DNA of 64,000 nt from Sinorhizobium fredii (GCF_002944405.1 NZ_CP024307.1:1756501-1820500); one strand, 5' to 3'. Positions 9,254-18,610 are shown, numbered from the stretch's first letter. A program made the numbers and translations. Notes: generated by a model not told the origin, from the letters alone.

Positions 9254-10237
9254 TCAGAGCAACCCGACTTCCTTCAGCGCGCTCTCGACACGTTTCTGTT
9301 CGTCCGCCAGAAAGGCACCGAATTCTTCGGCCGGAAGGTAGGTGTCGATCCAGCCGCGCTTCTCGAGGGCCGCCCTCCATTCGGGCGTCTTGACGAGCGT
9401 TGCGATCGCCTTTCCGAGCGCTTCGCGGTCTTCGTCGGCGAGCTTCGGATGGGCCATGATGCCGCGCCAGTTCATCACGGCGAGGTCGACGCCCGCTTCC
9501 TTGAGCGTCGGCACATCGACGCCCGGAATGCGCGCATCGCCGGTGACGGCGAGGGCGCGCAGTTGTCCGGCCTCAACCTGGGCGCGGAATTCCTCGTAGC
9601 CGCTGATGCCGACGGTCGCGTGGCCGCCGAGCGTTGAGGCGAGAACCTCGCCGCCACCGGCATGCACGACGTAGTTGATCTTCTTCGGATCGACGCCGAC
9701 GGCTTTGGCGATCAGGCCGGCCGCGACGTGGTCGATGCCGCCGATCGAGCCGCCGGCCCAGGCAACCTTCGACGGATCGGCCTTCAGACGTGCCACCAGA
9801 TCATCCATCGTCTTGATGTCGGAGTTCGCCGGAACCACGATGGCATCAGCCTCGCCCATCAGGCGGGCGACCGGAACGGTCTGGTCCAGCTTTACCGGAG
9901 ACTTGGTCGTCAATACGCCGCCGACGAGGGCAAAGCCAATGACCATGGCGCTCGGGTGTCGCGGCTTTGTCGTCACGAACTGCGACAGGCCAACCGTTCC
10001 GCCGCCGCCGGCAACATTCTGCACCTCGACGGGTCCGGTGATCTTGTCCTCCTGCAGGATGGTCTGGACGGCTCGCGCCAACTGGTCGTAACCGCTGCCC
10101 GGACTGCTGGGCGCCATGATGTGCAGGGACTCGAGCTGTTCTTCCGCGAACGCGGGGACAGCCGTCTGGTGGATCAGCATTGCTGTCGCTGCAGCGGCGA
10201 GCAGTGTTGAGAAAACGCGTCGTGTCACTTTCTTCAT
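9254..10237 (-). CDS. tctC: Tripartite tricarboxylate transporter, substrate-binding protein TctC
   Basis: The 327-residue periplasmic binding protein of the Bug/TctC family. It starts MKKVTRR with a Sec signal peptide ending near AFA-EEQ; GGGAGGAATT precedes the ATG. Family motifs include APSSPGSGYDQLAR near residue 45, NVAGGGGTVG, and WAGGSIGGIDHVAAG. It captures the carboxylate and hands it to TctAB. It follows the dehydrogenase gene by about 120 bases and is probably the most abundant product of the operon. Ligand identity cannot be read from sequence. Confidence 0.92.
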   Translation of the reverse strand: MKKVTRRVFSTLLAAAATAMLIHQTAVPAFAEEQLESLHIMAPSSPGSGYDQLARAVQTILQEDKITGPVEVQNVAGGGGTVGLSQFVTTKPRHPSAMVIGFALVGGVLTTKSPVKLDQTVPVARLMGEADAIVVPANSDIKTMDDLVARLKADPSKVAWAGGSIGGIDHVAAGLIAKAVGVDPKKINYVVHAGGGEVLASTLGGHATVGISGYEEFRAQVEAGQLRALAVTGDARIPGVDVPTLKEAGVDLAVMNWRGIMAHPKLADEDREALGKAIATLVKTPEWRAALEKRGWIDTYLPAEEFGAFLADEQKRVESALKEVGLL

Positions 10238-10357
10238 GGAAATTCCTCCCATCCATGCGTTGTGTTGTTCGATCCCTGTGACCGCCACTCGGTCCCTTCC
10301 TCCAGGATCGCCGGAACACATTCCCGGCTTGCCCTTTCGGGATTTGCTGAGACCGCT

Positions 10358-11449
10358 TCAGGCGGCCGTGGTCGATGCGCCTGCGGCGCGGACAGCTTCG
10401 ACCACCCTGGCGGTGAAGGCGTTGGTATCGAGCATTCCGCCGAGGTCGCGTGTACGCGATTGCGGCTGCTGCAACACGGCCTCGATCGCCTCCTCGATGA
10501 GGGCGGCGGCGCGCACCAGACGCTGGTCGTTTCGCCTGCGGCCGAGCCAGTCAAGCAGCATGGCGGCGGAAAGAATGAGCGAGGTCGGGTTCGCGACGTT
10601 CTTGCCAGCGATATCGGGGGCAGAGCCGTGCTGGGCCTGGGCGACGCAGATGTCGTCACCGGCATTGATCGAGCCGCCGAGACCGAGGCTGCCCGAGAGT
10701 TCCGAAGCCTCGTCGGAAAGAATGTCGCCGAACATGTTGGTGGTAACGATGACGTCGAACCGATCAGGCGACCGGATAAGATGCGCGGCGGCGGCATCGA
10801 CGATAAGTTCTTCGAGGGCGACGTCCGGATAGGCTTCGGCCACCTTGCGAACCTCCCGCAAGAAGAGGCCGTCCGACAGCTTGACGACATTGGCCTTGTG
10901 GACCGCGGTCACCTTCTTGCGGCGGTGACGCGCCAACTCGAAGGCCGCCTCCGCCACACGCGAAGACGCCTTTGCGGTCACCTTGCGGATCGAAAATGCC
11001 ATGTCCGGATCGGGCATGAATTCTCCCGCGCCGGCGAACATGTTGCGGTCGGAATAGAACCCTTCGGTGTTCTCGCGCACCAGGACGAGGTCCATGGGCT
11101 TGCGTAGGATGGTCAGCCCTTCGCGCGAACGGCAGGGGCGGATGTTGGCGTAGAGCTCGAATTTGGTCCTGAGCTCGGCGGAAGGATTGATGCCGCCCTT
11201 GTCGCGCGATGGGTACTCATAATGCGAAACCGGTCCGAGGATGACGCCATCCGCCTCCGGCACGCGCTTCATGACCGCATCCGGCAGCGTGGTGCCTTGC
11301 TCGGCAAGGGCCTTGAGGCCGATATCCTGCAGCTCAAAGTCAAGGCCCAGTCCGATTTCGGCATCGGCGGCCTTCAGAACCTCGAGCGCCGCGGCAGTGA
11401 TGTCCGGCCCGATCCCGTCACCCGGCAGCACGAGAAGCTTCAAGGTCAT
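10358..11449 (-). CDS. Isocitrate/isopropylmalate/tartrate dehydrogenase family
   Basis: A 363-residue beta-decarboxylating hydroxy-acid dehydrogenase: PGDGIGPDITAAALEVL at the N-terminus, the substrate-binding arginine stretch ending ANIRPCRSR, LVRENTEGFYSDRN, catalytic lysine in VHKANVVKLSDGLF, and the Asp cluster TTNMFGDILSDEASEL. RENTEGFY rather than a LeuB-type loop, together with the TctABC context, favours a tartrate/malate-type enzyme over the leucine-pathway one. It is the first gene of the operon and faces the GntR gene across the operator region. Confidence 0.85.
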   Translation of the reverse strand: MTLKLLVLPGDGIGPDITAAALEVLKAADAEIGLGLDFELQDIGLKALAEQGTTLPDAVMKRVPEADGVILGPVSHYEYPSRDKGGINPSAELRTKFELYANIRPCRSREGLTILRKPMDLVLVRENTEGFYSDRNMFAGAGEFMPDPDMAFSIRKVTAKASSRVAEAAFELARHRRKKVTAVHKANVVKLSDGLFLREVRKVAEAYPDVALEELIVDAAAAHLIRSPDRFDVIVTTNMFGDILSDEASELSGSLGLGGSINAGDDICVAQAQHGSAPDIAGKNVANPTSLILSAAMLLDWLGRRRNDQRLVRAAALIEEAIEAVLQQPQSRTRDLGGMLDTNAFTARVVEAVRAAGASTTAA

Positions 11450-11599
11450 GTTTTTTCCTCACCTCTTATGGAGAGTCGAGAAGACGCACGAGATCGTTCG
11501 CCGACATCTGCCGGCGTTGCGGAAACAGCGATCAAGATGGAGTCCTCCAGACCAATCGTGGTCTTTTTCTCCTCTAAAGTACCAAGTAAGGGAGGGAAT

Positions 11600-11623
11600 G
11601 GTATTTTGCAAGTGGAAAATACC
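11600..11623. promoter_or_regulatory. Inverted repeat, candidate GntR operator
   Basis: A perfect 8-base inverted repeat, GGTATTTT and AAAATACC separated by eight bases, lies in the 210-base gap between the divergent dehydrogenase and GntR genes. It is 37 bases before the GntR start. Position and symmetry suit binding of the GntR-family dimer, which could control both directions. Function is inferred from position only. Confidence 0.5.
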
Positions 11624-11659
11624 AAAAACGCTTGGCGCCGGCTTGGGCATATGGCATAG

Positions 11660-12574
11660 ATGAGAAAAATCGGGAGCTTAGCCTTGCAGATGACACCCTT
11701 GATCGCCAGCCTTGCCGACCAGATCGTTGCCCATATCCGCACCGACAAGCTTGCCGAGGGCGATCGCCTCGTCGAGCGCAAGCTCGCCGAACAGTTTCGC
11801 GTTTCGCGGTCTCCGGTCAGAAATGCAATGAAACTCTTGCACGACGTCGGCGTGCTGAAGCACGGTGAAGGCGGCGGCTATCTGATCGCCGACGTCGAAG
11901 CCGCCGAGAAGCTGTCGCTGGAGTCCGCCTCGGCGGAGGATGACGAGCAGATCTATCTGACGATCGCGGATGACCGGCTGCATGGCCGGTTGCCGGAAAG
12001 GATCACCGAGAGCGAATTCCTGCGGCGCTACGACCTCACCAAGGGTCGCCTATCAAAGATCCTGCTGCGGATGGCCAACGAGGGCTGGATCGAGCGCCTT
12101 CCCGGCCACGGCTGGGCTTTCCTGCCGGTGCTGACTTCGCTCCAGGCGTACGAAGACAGTTACCGGTTTCGCCTGCTGATCGAACCTGCAGCACTATTGG
12201 AACCGACCTTCAGGCTGAATCGGCCGGTGCTATTGCGTTGCCGGGAGGAGCAGGAGTGGCTGGTGAACGGCGGCATCTGGACGGTTTCGGACGCGAAGCT
12301 CTTCGAACTGAACAGCGGCATGCATGAGGCGATCATTGAATGCTGCCACAACAGTTTCTTCATCGATGCGCTGAAGCGGCTGGATCGGCTTCGCAGACTG
12401 ATCGACTATCGACAGATGCTGGATCGGGAAAGCGCTCGGGAGCGCAGCCGGGAGCACATCGAGTTGCTCGACCTCATTCTAGCCGGGAAGAACGAAGAGG
12501 CCTCACGCTACATGGCTCGGCACCTCCAAGATCTAAGTCGATTGAAGATCGTTGCACGGGAGCAGCGCGGCTAA
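11660..12574 (+). CDS. GntR-family regulator with two winged-helix domains and FCD domain
   Basis: 304 residues. Residues ~10-75 are a GntR winged helix (LVERKLAEQFRVSRSPVRNA). Residues ~95-150 look like a second winged helix (ESEFLRRYDLTKGRLSKILL). The C-terminal half is an FCD-type helical ligand domain (SYRFRLLIEPAALLEPTF, later EHIELLDLILAGKNEEAS). The tandem DNA-binding arrangement is uncommon. It is divergent from the carboxylate operon, which it most likely represses until a pathway acid binds. Confidence 0.85.
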   Translation: MRKIGSLALQMTPLIASLADQIVAHIRTDKLAEGDRLVERKLAEQFRVSRSPVRNAMKLLHDVGVLKHGEGGGYLIADVEAAEKLSLESASAEDDEQIYLTIADDRLHGRLPERITESEFLRRYDLTKGRLSKILLRMANEGWIERLPGHGWAFLPVLTSLQAYEDSYRFRLLIEPAALLEPTFRLNRPVLLRCREEQEWLVNGGIWTVSDAKLFELNSGMHEAIIECCHNSFFIDALKRLDRLRRLIDYRQMLDRESARERSREHIELLDLILAGKNEEASRYMARHLQDLSRLKIVAREQRG

Positions 12575-12782
12575 TACCTTGTCGGTCTGAGCGCTCAGGC
12601 TCTGAACGCATTCGAACTGACGCCCATTGCAGAAGAATGGCAACACACGTCAGCGGAGCTGGCATTGCCGCTGATCCTGCATCGCACGCTGCTTGATCCT
12701 GCGCTGAAATTCGGTTTCTGGCGCGAGAGCGGGCGTTTGGATGTCAAATATTGAACTTCCGCAACGGGTCGATCATTCCGGT
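12575..12782 (+). other. Intergenic; possible short gene remnant
   Basis: From about 12592 an open stretch of 54 codons, in the frame of the GntR gene but after its stop, reads like coding sequence (for example LPLILHRTLLDPALKFGFW) and ends at 12754. It has no start signal. I do not recognise the family; it could be the tail of a deleted gene. Confidence 0.25.
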
Positions 12783-13031
12783 TTAAAAGTTTGCGGTTAG
12801 AAATTCCCGTACTTCGTCCGCTATCCGATTTCTGAATGCGCGAACCTTCGGGTGGTCTTGATTGCCCATCTGGTAAACAAGGTCGTATCCCCATTCGACC
12901 TCCAGCCTGGCTTGCGGGAATATCGACGCAAGGCGGCCTGCCACAAGGTCTTCTGCGACCAGAACGCTCCGCCCCAGGGCCACTCCTTCACCCCGGTAGC
13001 GCGCAGCCGATCCGACGTTGAGCGGGGCGAT
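12783..13031 (-). pseudogene. C-terminal fragment of a LysR-family regulator
   Basis: Only the last ~82 residues of a GcvA-like LysR effector domain remain: INVGSAARYRGEGVALGRSV-type sequence (from about 13031), then LVAEDLVAGRL, and a tail with GYDLVYQMGNQDHPKVRAFR and WI/ADEVREFL-like ending. The frame closes at a stop immediately upstream of 13031 and the DNA-binding half is absent, so a deletion or rearrangement joined unrelated DNA here. A 66-codon frame with an internal ATG could still be translated but would lack the helix-turn-helix. Confidence 0.75.
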
Positions 13032-13214
13032 CTAATTAATAAGACTGCGCATGTTTCCGATGGACCGACTTGCCGTCAGTGCGCCGCCCGCTTGGATCAT
13101 CAAGGATGCGGCGCAGTGGGCGGAAGTTCGGCTGTCTCGGCCGGTGAGATCGGAATGTGCCCAACAGCGGCCATCGCGCTAATAGGCACCGGTTACATCC
13201 GCCAAGCGGCTACC

Positions 13215-13523
13215 TCACATTCCACCGGCTCTGCCGGGCGCCACTCGTGCGGCACGTCTCCGCAAATGCTCCCGAAATAAGGTTCGAAGGTCTCGAAAGT
13301 TCTCGAAGCCGAGGAAGCCGGCGAGCCGAACGACGGTTGTCGGAGACACCGAACAGGCAAGCGCCACCGAGTTGGAACTACCAAAAGCAATTAGTTCCGG
13401 CGTGAGAAGCGCGTGGCGGATAACCCGTTCAAGCTGGTCTGGGAAGACGATCTCTCTCGAGGCAATCATCGACTTCAGCTCCGAAAGGCTGCTTGGTGGT
13501 GCGCTGTCGTGCCAATCTCGCAT
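13215..13523 (-). pseudogene. Truncated RpiR/MurR-family regulator (N-terminal domain only)
   Basis: The 102-residue product starts MRDWHDSAPPSS with GGAG nine bases upstream. It contains the RpiR helix-turn-helix (SNSVALACSVSPTTVVRLAGFLGF), then FREHLRRR and a stop. RpiR proteins are ~280 residues with a C-terminal SIS sugar-phosphate domain, which is missing. It points toward the truncated LysR piece, so 13.03-13.21 kb is probably a deletion scar. The surviving DNA-binding domain might still bind DNA without effector control. Confidence 0.65.
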
Positions 13524-13795
13524 TGTCGCTGTTCTCCAGATGTGAGCGCACCGGCCGCCCTCTAATTCCCAAGGGCTTGACGCTCGTGTCCAAACGCACG
13601 CCGCGAAGCATGCCAGGAAACCGAGTTCGGGGAACTGCTTCACCCGTCCGAGGATGGGAGCGAACGGACACCATCTCGGCGCAGGCGACGAACGTGAACG
13701 GGAGGGTTGGGGGGACTATGTCAGCGCTCATAACCGCATTCCTTTACTAGCGATGGCGAGGTGGATTCGGATCGCGCCGGTGCGTCGTTCGAGCG

Positions 13796-14755
13796 TCAGA
13801 TTGCCTGCGGTTTGAAGTCGCTTGGCGCGACGGGCATCACCCCCTTGAGCAGGGCGACGGATTTCTCCAACCCTTCGAGGCTATTGAGCAGCACATCCTC
13901 ATGCTCGACCGACAGCCAGCCGTCATAGCCGGCCATCTTGAGCCGATAGCAGAATTGCCGCCACCATTCCTCGCCGTGGCCGAAGCCGAGCGTGATGTAG
14001 GACCAGCTACGCGCCGGGATGTTCATCAGCGAGCCGTTCTCCAGGAGCGAGGTCGTCGCCTGGATAGGAGCGTTGAGCAACGTGTCCTTGGCATGGACGT
14101 GATAGACCGCTTCTCCAAGGGCCTCGGTCGCGACGAGCGGATCGGCGCCCATCCAGAACAAATGCGAGGGATCGAGGTTGGCGCCGATCACCGGACCAAT
14201 GGTGGCGCGAAGCTTCAGAAGGGACGGAACGTTGTAGACGCACTGATTGCCGTGCAGTTCCAGCGCGATGCGCTCGACGCCGCTCACCCTGGCAAGCGCA
14301 GCAATCTCCATCCAAAACGGCAGCAGCTTCTCCTCCCATTGGTATCGCAGGATCTCCTGGGTCTCCGGCGGCCAGGAGGAGACGACCCAGTTCGGCATCA
14401 GGTCGCCGGCGCGGCCGGCCGGAAGGCCCGACATCGCGCAGACCGTCTTGATGCCCATCCCGCCGGCAACGCGGATCGTATCCTTGAGGCACTCGCCCTG
14501 TTCCGGCTGGGTCGGATGCAGGGGATTGCCGTTGGCGTTGAGCGCGATGATCTCAAGCCCGCGGCTCTCAAAGGATTTCATGAAGCTGCGGCGGGCATCG
14601 GCGCTCGCCTTCATCGCCTCGAGGTCGAAATGCGGCGCTGTCGACCATCCCCCGGTGTTCACCTCGACACCCGAGACGCCCAGGCGAGCGGCATTGTCGA
14701 GAAGCGCATCGAAGGCTAGGCCGCCAAGACTGTCGGAAACGAAGCCAAGTTTCAT
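13796..14755 (-). CDS. Sugar phosphate isomerase/epimerase (TIM barrel)
   Basis: A 319-residue xylose-isomerase-like TIM-barrel enzyme: MKLGFVSDSLGGL start, GVSGVEVNTGGWS, catalytic Glu in ERIALELHG, metal-ligand Asp/His in GANLDPSHLFWMG, then VYHVHAKDT, and C-terminal GWLSVEHEDVLL. It is the last gene of the sugar ABC operon, 12 bases after the Gfo/Idh gene. It probably isomerises or epimerises the oxidised sugar produced by that enzyme, as in inositol-like or keto-sugar pathways. Confidence 0.88.
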   Translation of the reverse strand: MKLGFVSDSLGGLAFDALLDNAARLGVSGVEVNTGGWSTAPHFDLEAMKASADARRSFMKSFESRGLEIIALNANGNPLHPTQPEQGECLKDTIRVAGGMGIKTVCAMSGLPAGRAGDLMPNWVVSSWPPETQEILRYQWEEKLLPFWMEIAALARVSGVERIALELHGNQCVYNVPSLLKLRATIGPVIGANLDPSHLFWMGADPLVATEALGEAVYHVHAKDTLLNAPIQATTSLLENGSLMNIPARSWSYITLGFGHGEEWWRQFCYRLKMAGYDGWLSVEHEDVLLNSLEGLEKSVALLKGVMPVAPSDFKPQAI

Positions 14756-14767
14756 GTCTCTGTCCTT

Positions 14768-15778
14768 TTATCGGTTGTACAGGGACGGCTTTTCCGCCCT
14801 TGCGATCGTAACGCGCTCGCCCTTGCGCAGGGCCTCGACGCCGGCCTCGGCGACCAGGGCCGCGCAATAGCCGTCCCAGGCGTCGGAGGCGCTCGCCGGG
14901 AAAACGCCGGTTCGAACGAAGTTCAGGAACGCCTTGTTCTGCAGCCGGTACGCCTCGGCAAAGCGCGGGCGCCAATCGGGCGCATAGCGCTCGTAGGCCA
15001 TCAGGTCGCCGTTGTGGCGCGTGTAGACGGGTGCGTTCAGGGAAATCGATCCCTTCTCGCCGATCAGTTCACCGCGAACGTCGTAGCCGTAGGCGGCGTT
15101 ATTGTTGATCTCGATGTTGACGAGCTGTCCCTTGTCGGTTTCGAGAACCATGAACACCGGAGCGCCGGTCCTCGTTGCGTCGACGCCCGTTGGCTGGAAA
15201 ACGGTGATGGCCGTATAGTCGGCGCCGAGCACGAAGCGAGCGACATCGAATTCATGCGGTGCGGAATTGGTGATTGCCATCTGACCGGTAAAATTCGCCG
15301 GTGCTTCGACGTTGCGATGGAAGTTGTGCATCATGATTGCGCCGCCGAGGGAACCGTCGTCGAGCAATGCCTTCATGTCACGGTATGACGGATCGAAGCG
15401 CCGCATAAAGCCGAGCTGGACGAACTGACGACCGCGCGACACTTCTGCGTGGATCACGCCGAGGCACTCCTTCGCGCGCTGCGACAACGGCTTTTCACAG
15501 AGTACCGGCTTGCCGGCCTCGATTGCGGCGAGCGACAGCGACGCATGGGTTTCGTCGGGGCTGGCGATCAGCACGGCATCGACGTCCCCGCGCGTGATCG
15601 TTGCGAGGGGGTCGGAAGAGAGATCGGCCGCACCGCATTCCTCAGCCACCTTTCGGGCGCGCTCCGAAGAGGCATCGCACACCACCTGAAGGATTGCACC
15701 CGGCAAGTCTTCGGAGACAATCCGGGCATGGTCCGCGCCCATGATACCCGCGCCGATGATCGCTATTCTGACAGACAT
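14768..15778 (-). CDS. Gfo/Idh/MocA-family oxidoreductase
   Basis: A 336-residue NAD(P)-dependent sugar/inositol dehydrogenase. The Rossmann fold is IAIIGAGIMGADHARI, the EKP motif is in VLCEKPLSQRAKE, and the active-site region has NFHRNVEAP and APHEFDVARFVLGADY with the catalytic His. It sits between the ABC permease and the TIM-barrel isomerase on the same strand, so it probably oxidises the imported sugar or polyol. Resemblance to myo-inositol 2-dehydrogenase is general; substrate is open. Confidence 0.88.
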   Translation of the reverse strand: MSVRIAIIGAGIMGADHARIVSEDLPGAILQVVCDASSERARKVAEECGAADLSSDPLATITRGDVDAVLIASPDETHASLSLAAIEAGKPVLCEKPLSQRAKECLGVIHAEVSRGRQFVQLGFMRRFDPSYRDMKALLDDGSLGGAIMMHNFHRNVEAPANFTGQMAITNSAPHEFDVARFVLGADYTAITVFQPTGVDATRTGAPVFMVLETDKGQLVNIEINNNAAYGYDVRGELIGEKGSISLNAPVYTRHNGDLMAYERYAPDWRPRFAEAYRLQNKAFLNFVRTGVFPASASDAWDGYCAALVAEAGVEALRKGERVTIARAEKPSLYNR

Positions 15779-15787
15779 TAAAGACCT

Positions 15788-16762
15788 CTATTTCCGGAGT
15801 GCCCACTGACGCAGCGACCGGTCGCCATAGGCGGCGATCACCACGATGAGGCCCAGGATCAATATGAACCATTGCGGACGAACGCCCGTGACGACGAGAT
15901 AGGATTGGATCGAGGACAGCACGAACGCGCCCTTCAGTGCCCCGATCAAGGACACTCGCCCCCCAGCGAGCAGACAGCCACCCAGCACGCAGGAGGCAAT
16001 CGCCTGCAGTTCCATCAGGCGGCCCATGGAACCGTCCGCGAAGCCGAGCTTGCCGGCCTCGAGCGTTCCGGCGAAAGCGGCGAGGACACCGCAGAGGACA
16101 AATGCCGATAGCTTGACCCGACTGACCCGCACGCCGCGGGAATGGGCGCTCTCGGCCGAACCACCGACCGCAAGCAGCCGATTGCCGAAAGGCATCGCCT
16201 TCAGCATCACCGTCAGAATGACGAGCACGATAATCAGCCAGTAGAGCGCGGTGTTGAAACCGAGGAACTCGCCGCCCCCGAGCCCGAAGTAGGCCCAGCC
16301 TTTGCGGGCCGCATAGGGGATGGAAAAGGAGAATCCTTCGGTCAATGCGATCGCAATGCCGCGGAAGATCATCAACGTGCCGAGTGTGATGATAAGGGAC
16401 GGCGTCCCCGTCCGTGTGACGAGCAGTCCGTTGACCAGGCCGATCGCGGCGCCGACAGCGATCGCGGCCACGGCGGCGAGCGACGGGTCAACGTGCGCGG
16501 CGAGCCAGAGATAGGCGAGCGCACCCATGCCGAAGGTCGAGCCGACGGAAATGTCGATCTCGCCCGTGCCTATCACCAAGGCCACGCCGAGGCTCATCAG
16601 CCCGAGCGTCGCGGTCACCTGCAGGATCGTTCCGATGTTGTAGAGATTGGCCCACTTTCCGTCCGAGGTAGCGGCGAATATCACGACCAGAATCGCCCCG
16701 ATCAGAAAGATGCCTATGTCCGCATGACGCCTGATGAGGGGTTTGGCGGCCGAAAGTGTCAT
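15788..16762 (-). CDS. Sugar ABC transporter permease (RbsC type), second copy
   Basis: 324 residues, about nine spans, of the ribose/xylose (CUT2) permease family: LGLMSLGVALVIGTGEIDIS, the cytoplasmic loop GNRLLAVGGSAESAHSRG and AGTLEAGKLGFADGS are characteristic. The start overlaps the ATPase stop (ATGA), so translation is coupled. It differs from the other permease of this operon, indicating a heterodimeric channel rather than a duplicate. Confidence 0.9.
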   Translation of the reverse strand: MTLSAAKPLIRRHADIGIFLIGAILVVIFAATSDGKWANLYNIGTILQVTATLGLMSLGVALVIGTGEIDISVGSTFGMGALAYLWLAAHVDPSLAAVAAIAVGAAIGLVNGLLVTRTGTPSLIITLGTLMIFRGIAIALTEGFSFSIPYAARKGWAYFGLGGGEFLGFNTALYWLIIVLVILTVMLKAMPFGNRLLAVGGSAESAHSRGVRVSRVKLSAFVLCGVLAAFAGTLEAGKLGFADGSMGRLMELQAIASCVLGGCLLAGGRVSLIGALKGAFVLSSIQSYLVVTGVRPQWFILILGLIVVIAAYGDRSLRQWALRK

Positions 16763-17538
16763 CAGACCGCCTCCCGCTTCTCAACAAGGCGGCCGCCCTG
16801 CCGGATGACCTCTTCGAGTTCTTCCGCCGTCATCGCGTCGGTCGAGGCATCGGCGACCTTCTCGCCGTTCTCCATAATGACGATGCGATCGGCGAGTTTG
16901 TGCACCTGGAAGATGTCGTGTGTGATGTAGATGACCAGCAGACCTTGCTCCTTGAGCTGCACCGCAAGCTCGTTGACATGCTCGCGCTCGCGCACCGACA
17001 GGTGGTTCGTCGGCTCGTCCATGATGACGACCCGGTTCATGAACTCGACCGCGCGGCCGATCTTCACCGACTGACGCTCGCCGCCGGAAAGGCGTTCCAC
17101 CTCGTCGTCGGCCGAGACGTTGTCGCGCAGGCCAAATTGCCGGATAACCCGTGTCGATTTCTCCCGCATCTTGGCAAGGTCGAGAAAGGGGATGCCGAGG
17201 ATCCGCTTCACCGGCTCACGTCCAAGATAGAAGTTACGCGCGATCGACAGATTGTCGCAAAGCCCGACAGACTGCTGGATCGTCTCGATACCCTGGTCGA
17301 TGGCGAGCTTCGGGTGAAACTTTTCGATCTTCTTGCCGTCGAAAAAAACCTCTCCTGAACTGGGCGCGTAGATGCCGCAGAGTACGCGGATCAGCGTCGT
17401 CTTTCCGGCACCGTTGTCGCCGACCAATCCGATCAGCTCGCCGGCATGGAAGTCCACCGAGACGTTTTTGAGGGCATGGAAGGCGCCAAAATGAAGGTCG
17501 AGGTTCTTGACCTGAATGAGGGGGTGGGTGTTCGTCAT
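16762..17538 (-). CDS. Sugar ABC transporter ATP-binding protein
   Basis: 258 residues with a single nucleotide-binding domain: Walker A in GDNGAGKTTLIRVL, signature LSGGERQSVKIGRA, and Walker B VVIMDEPTNHLSVRE. Most RbsA-type ATPases are ~500-residue tandem proteins; this is the single-domain version, so it must dimerise. The start MTNTHP is preceded by GGAGG; a longer reading to 17658 overlaps the upstream permease. It energises uptake through the two flanking permeases. Confidence 0.92.
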   Translation of the reverse strand: MTNTHPLIQVKNLDLHFGAFHALKNVSVDFHAGELIGLVGDNGAGKTTLIRVLCGIYAPSSGEVFFDGKKIEKFHPKLAIDQGIETIQQSVGLCDNLSIARNFYLGREPVKRILGIPFLDLAKMREKSTRVIRQFGLRDNVSADDEVERLSGGERQSVKIGRAVEFMNRVVIMDEPTNHLSVREREHVNELAVQLKEQGLLVIYITHDIFQVHKLADRIVIMENGEKVADASTDAMTAEELEEVIRQGGRLVEKREAV

Positions 17539-17554
17539 TGAGCGTCCTCCCGCG

Positions 17555-18511
17555 TCAAGCGCTGTGCCCGAGAAAACGGGCCAGCTTCTGGTTGAAGATG
17601 ACCGCGACGATGAGCACGGCGCCGATGAAGGTGATGTACCAGGACGACGGCGCGCCAAGTGCGATCAGTTCGTAGCGGAAGCTCACGACGATCAGCGCTC
17701 CGAGAATGGCGCCGAGGATCGAACCGCGCCCGCCGGTCAGCAGGCAGCCTCCGATGACTGCCGCGGCAATCGCCTCAAGCTCCATGTTTTCGCCGAGGGT
17801 GACATGGGTCTGCGGCTGATTGCAGAGAGTCAGGATGCCGGCGAAGCCAGCCAGCAATGAGCAGAGAATGAAAGCGGCGATCTTGATGCGATCGGTGCGC
17901 ACGCCGCGCGATTCCGCGCTCTCGCGGCTGCCGCCGGTGGCGAGGAGCCGATTGCCGAACGGCGTCGCCCACAGCAGAAGACCGAGGATTGCTGAGACGG
18001 TGATCAGCCAGAGAATGGCGGCGTCGATGCCAAAAAGCTCGCCGCCAAACAGGCGTGTCATTGGGTGACTGCGTGCCGCCGGCGAGAAATTGTGCACGGA
18101 ACCGCCCGTCCACACATAGATGATCCCGCGCGCGGCGAAGAGGCCGCCGAGCGTGACGATCATCGACGGCAGTTCGCCCTTGACCACCGCGATCGCCTGA
18201 AGAAATCCGACGAGCGCCGCGACGGCAAGCGCCAGAACAAAGGAGCCTGGCACGCCGAGCGCCGGTTCCATCGTGATGAAGGCGACACCCGCCAATCCAT
18301 AGACCGATCCCACGGACAGGTCGATTTCCTTCGTCATGATGACCAGTGCCTGGCCCATCGCCACAAAGGCAAGAATGGCGGTGAACTGGCTGACATTGGC
18401 GACGGTCTGATTGGTCCACCAGCCGGAAAAATCGATCGATGTGAAGACGACAAGCATGACGACGACGCCAATGATCGCGCCGAAGCCTTGGCTTCGCACA
18501 AGCTGTTTCAT
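17555..18511 (-). CDS. Sugar ABC transporter permease (RbsC type), first copy
   Basis: 318 residues with multiple membrane spans of the CUT2 permease family: FVAMGQALVIMTKEIDLSVGS, ARGIIYVWTGGSVHNFSPA, the GNRLLATGGSRESAESRG coupling loop and LTGGRGSILGAILGA. It lies 16 bases upstream of the ATPase gene and downstream of the binding-protein gene, separated from it by a stem-loop. It pairs with the second permease to form the membrane channel. Confidence 0.9.
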   Translation of the reverse strand: MKQLVRSQGFGAIIGVVVMLVVFTSIDFSGWWTNQTVANVSQFTAILAFVAMGQALVIMTKEIDLSVGSVYGLAGVAFITMEPALGVPGSFVLALAVAALVGFLQAIAVVKGELPSMIVTLGGLFAARGIIYVWTGGSVHNFSPAARSHPMTRLFGGELFGIDAAILWLITVSAILGLLLWATPFGNRLLATGGSRESAESRGVRTDRIKIAAFILCSLLAGFAGILTLCNQPQTHVTLGENMELEAIAAAVIGGCLLTGGRGSILGAILGALIVVSFRYELIALGAPSSWYITFIGAVLIVAVIFNQKLARFLGHSA

Positions 18512-18562
18512 GACATTATGCTCGCTGGTTCAGTACGCGGCGGGAGGCACATCCAAACGATC

Positions 18563-18598
18563 GAGGGCAGCCGGCCCGTGTGGTGTCCGGCCGCCCTC
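18563..18598. terminator. Stem-loop between binding-protein and permease genes
   Basis: GAGGGCAGCCGG and CCGGCCGCCCTC pair with one mismatch around a 12-base loop, in the gap between the binding-protein stop and the first permease start. Such hairpins often protect the binding-protein transcript or partly terminate transcription, giving an excess of binding protein over membrane subunits. No long T-run follows in the direction of transcription, so protection or attenuation is more likely than full termination. Confidence 0.55.
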
Positions 18599-18610
18599 TG
18601 GGAGGAACCC

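Noticed and set aside
10358..11449. leuB (3-isopropylmalate dehydrogenase)
   Set aside because: RENTEGFYSDRN and the carboxylate transporter context fit the tartrate/isocitrate side of the family better; no other leucine genes are near.
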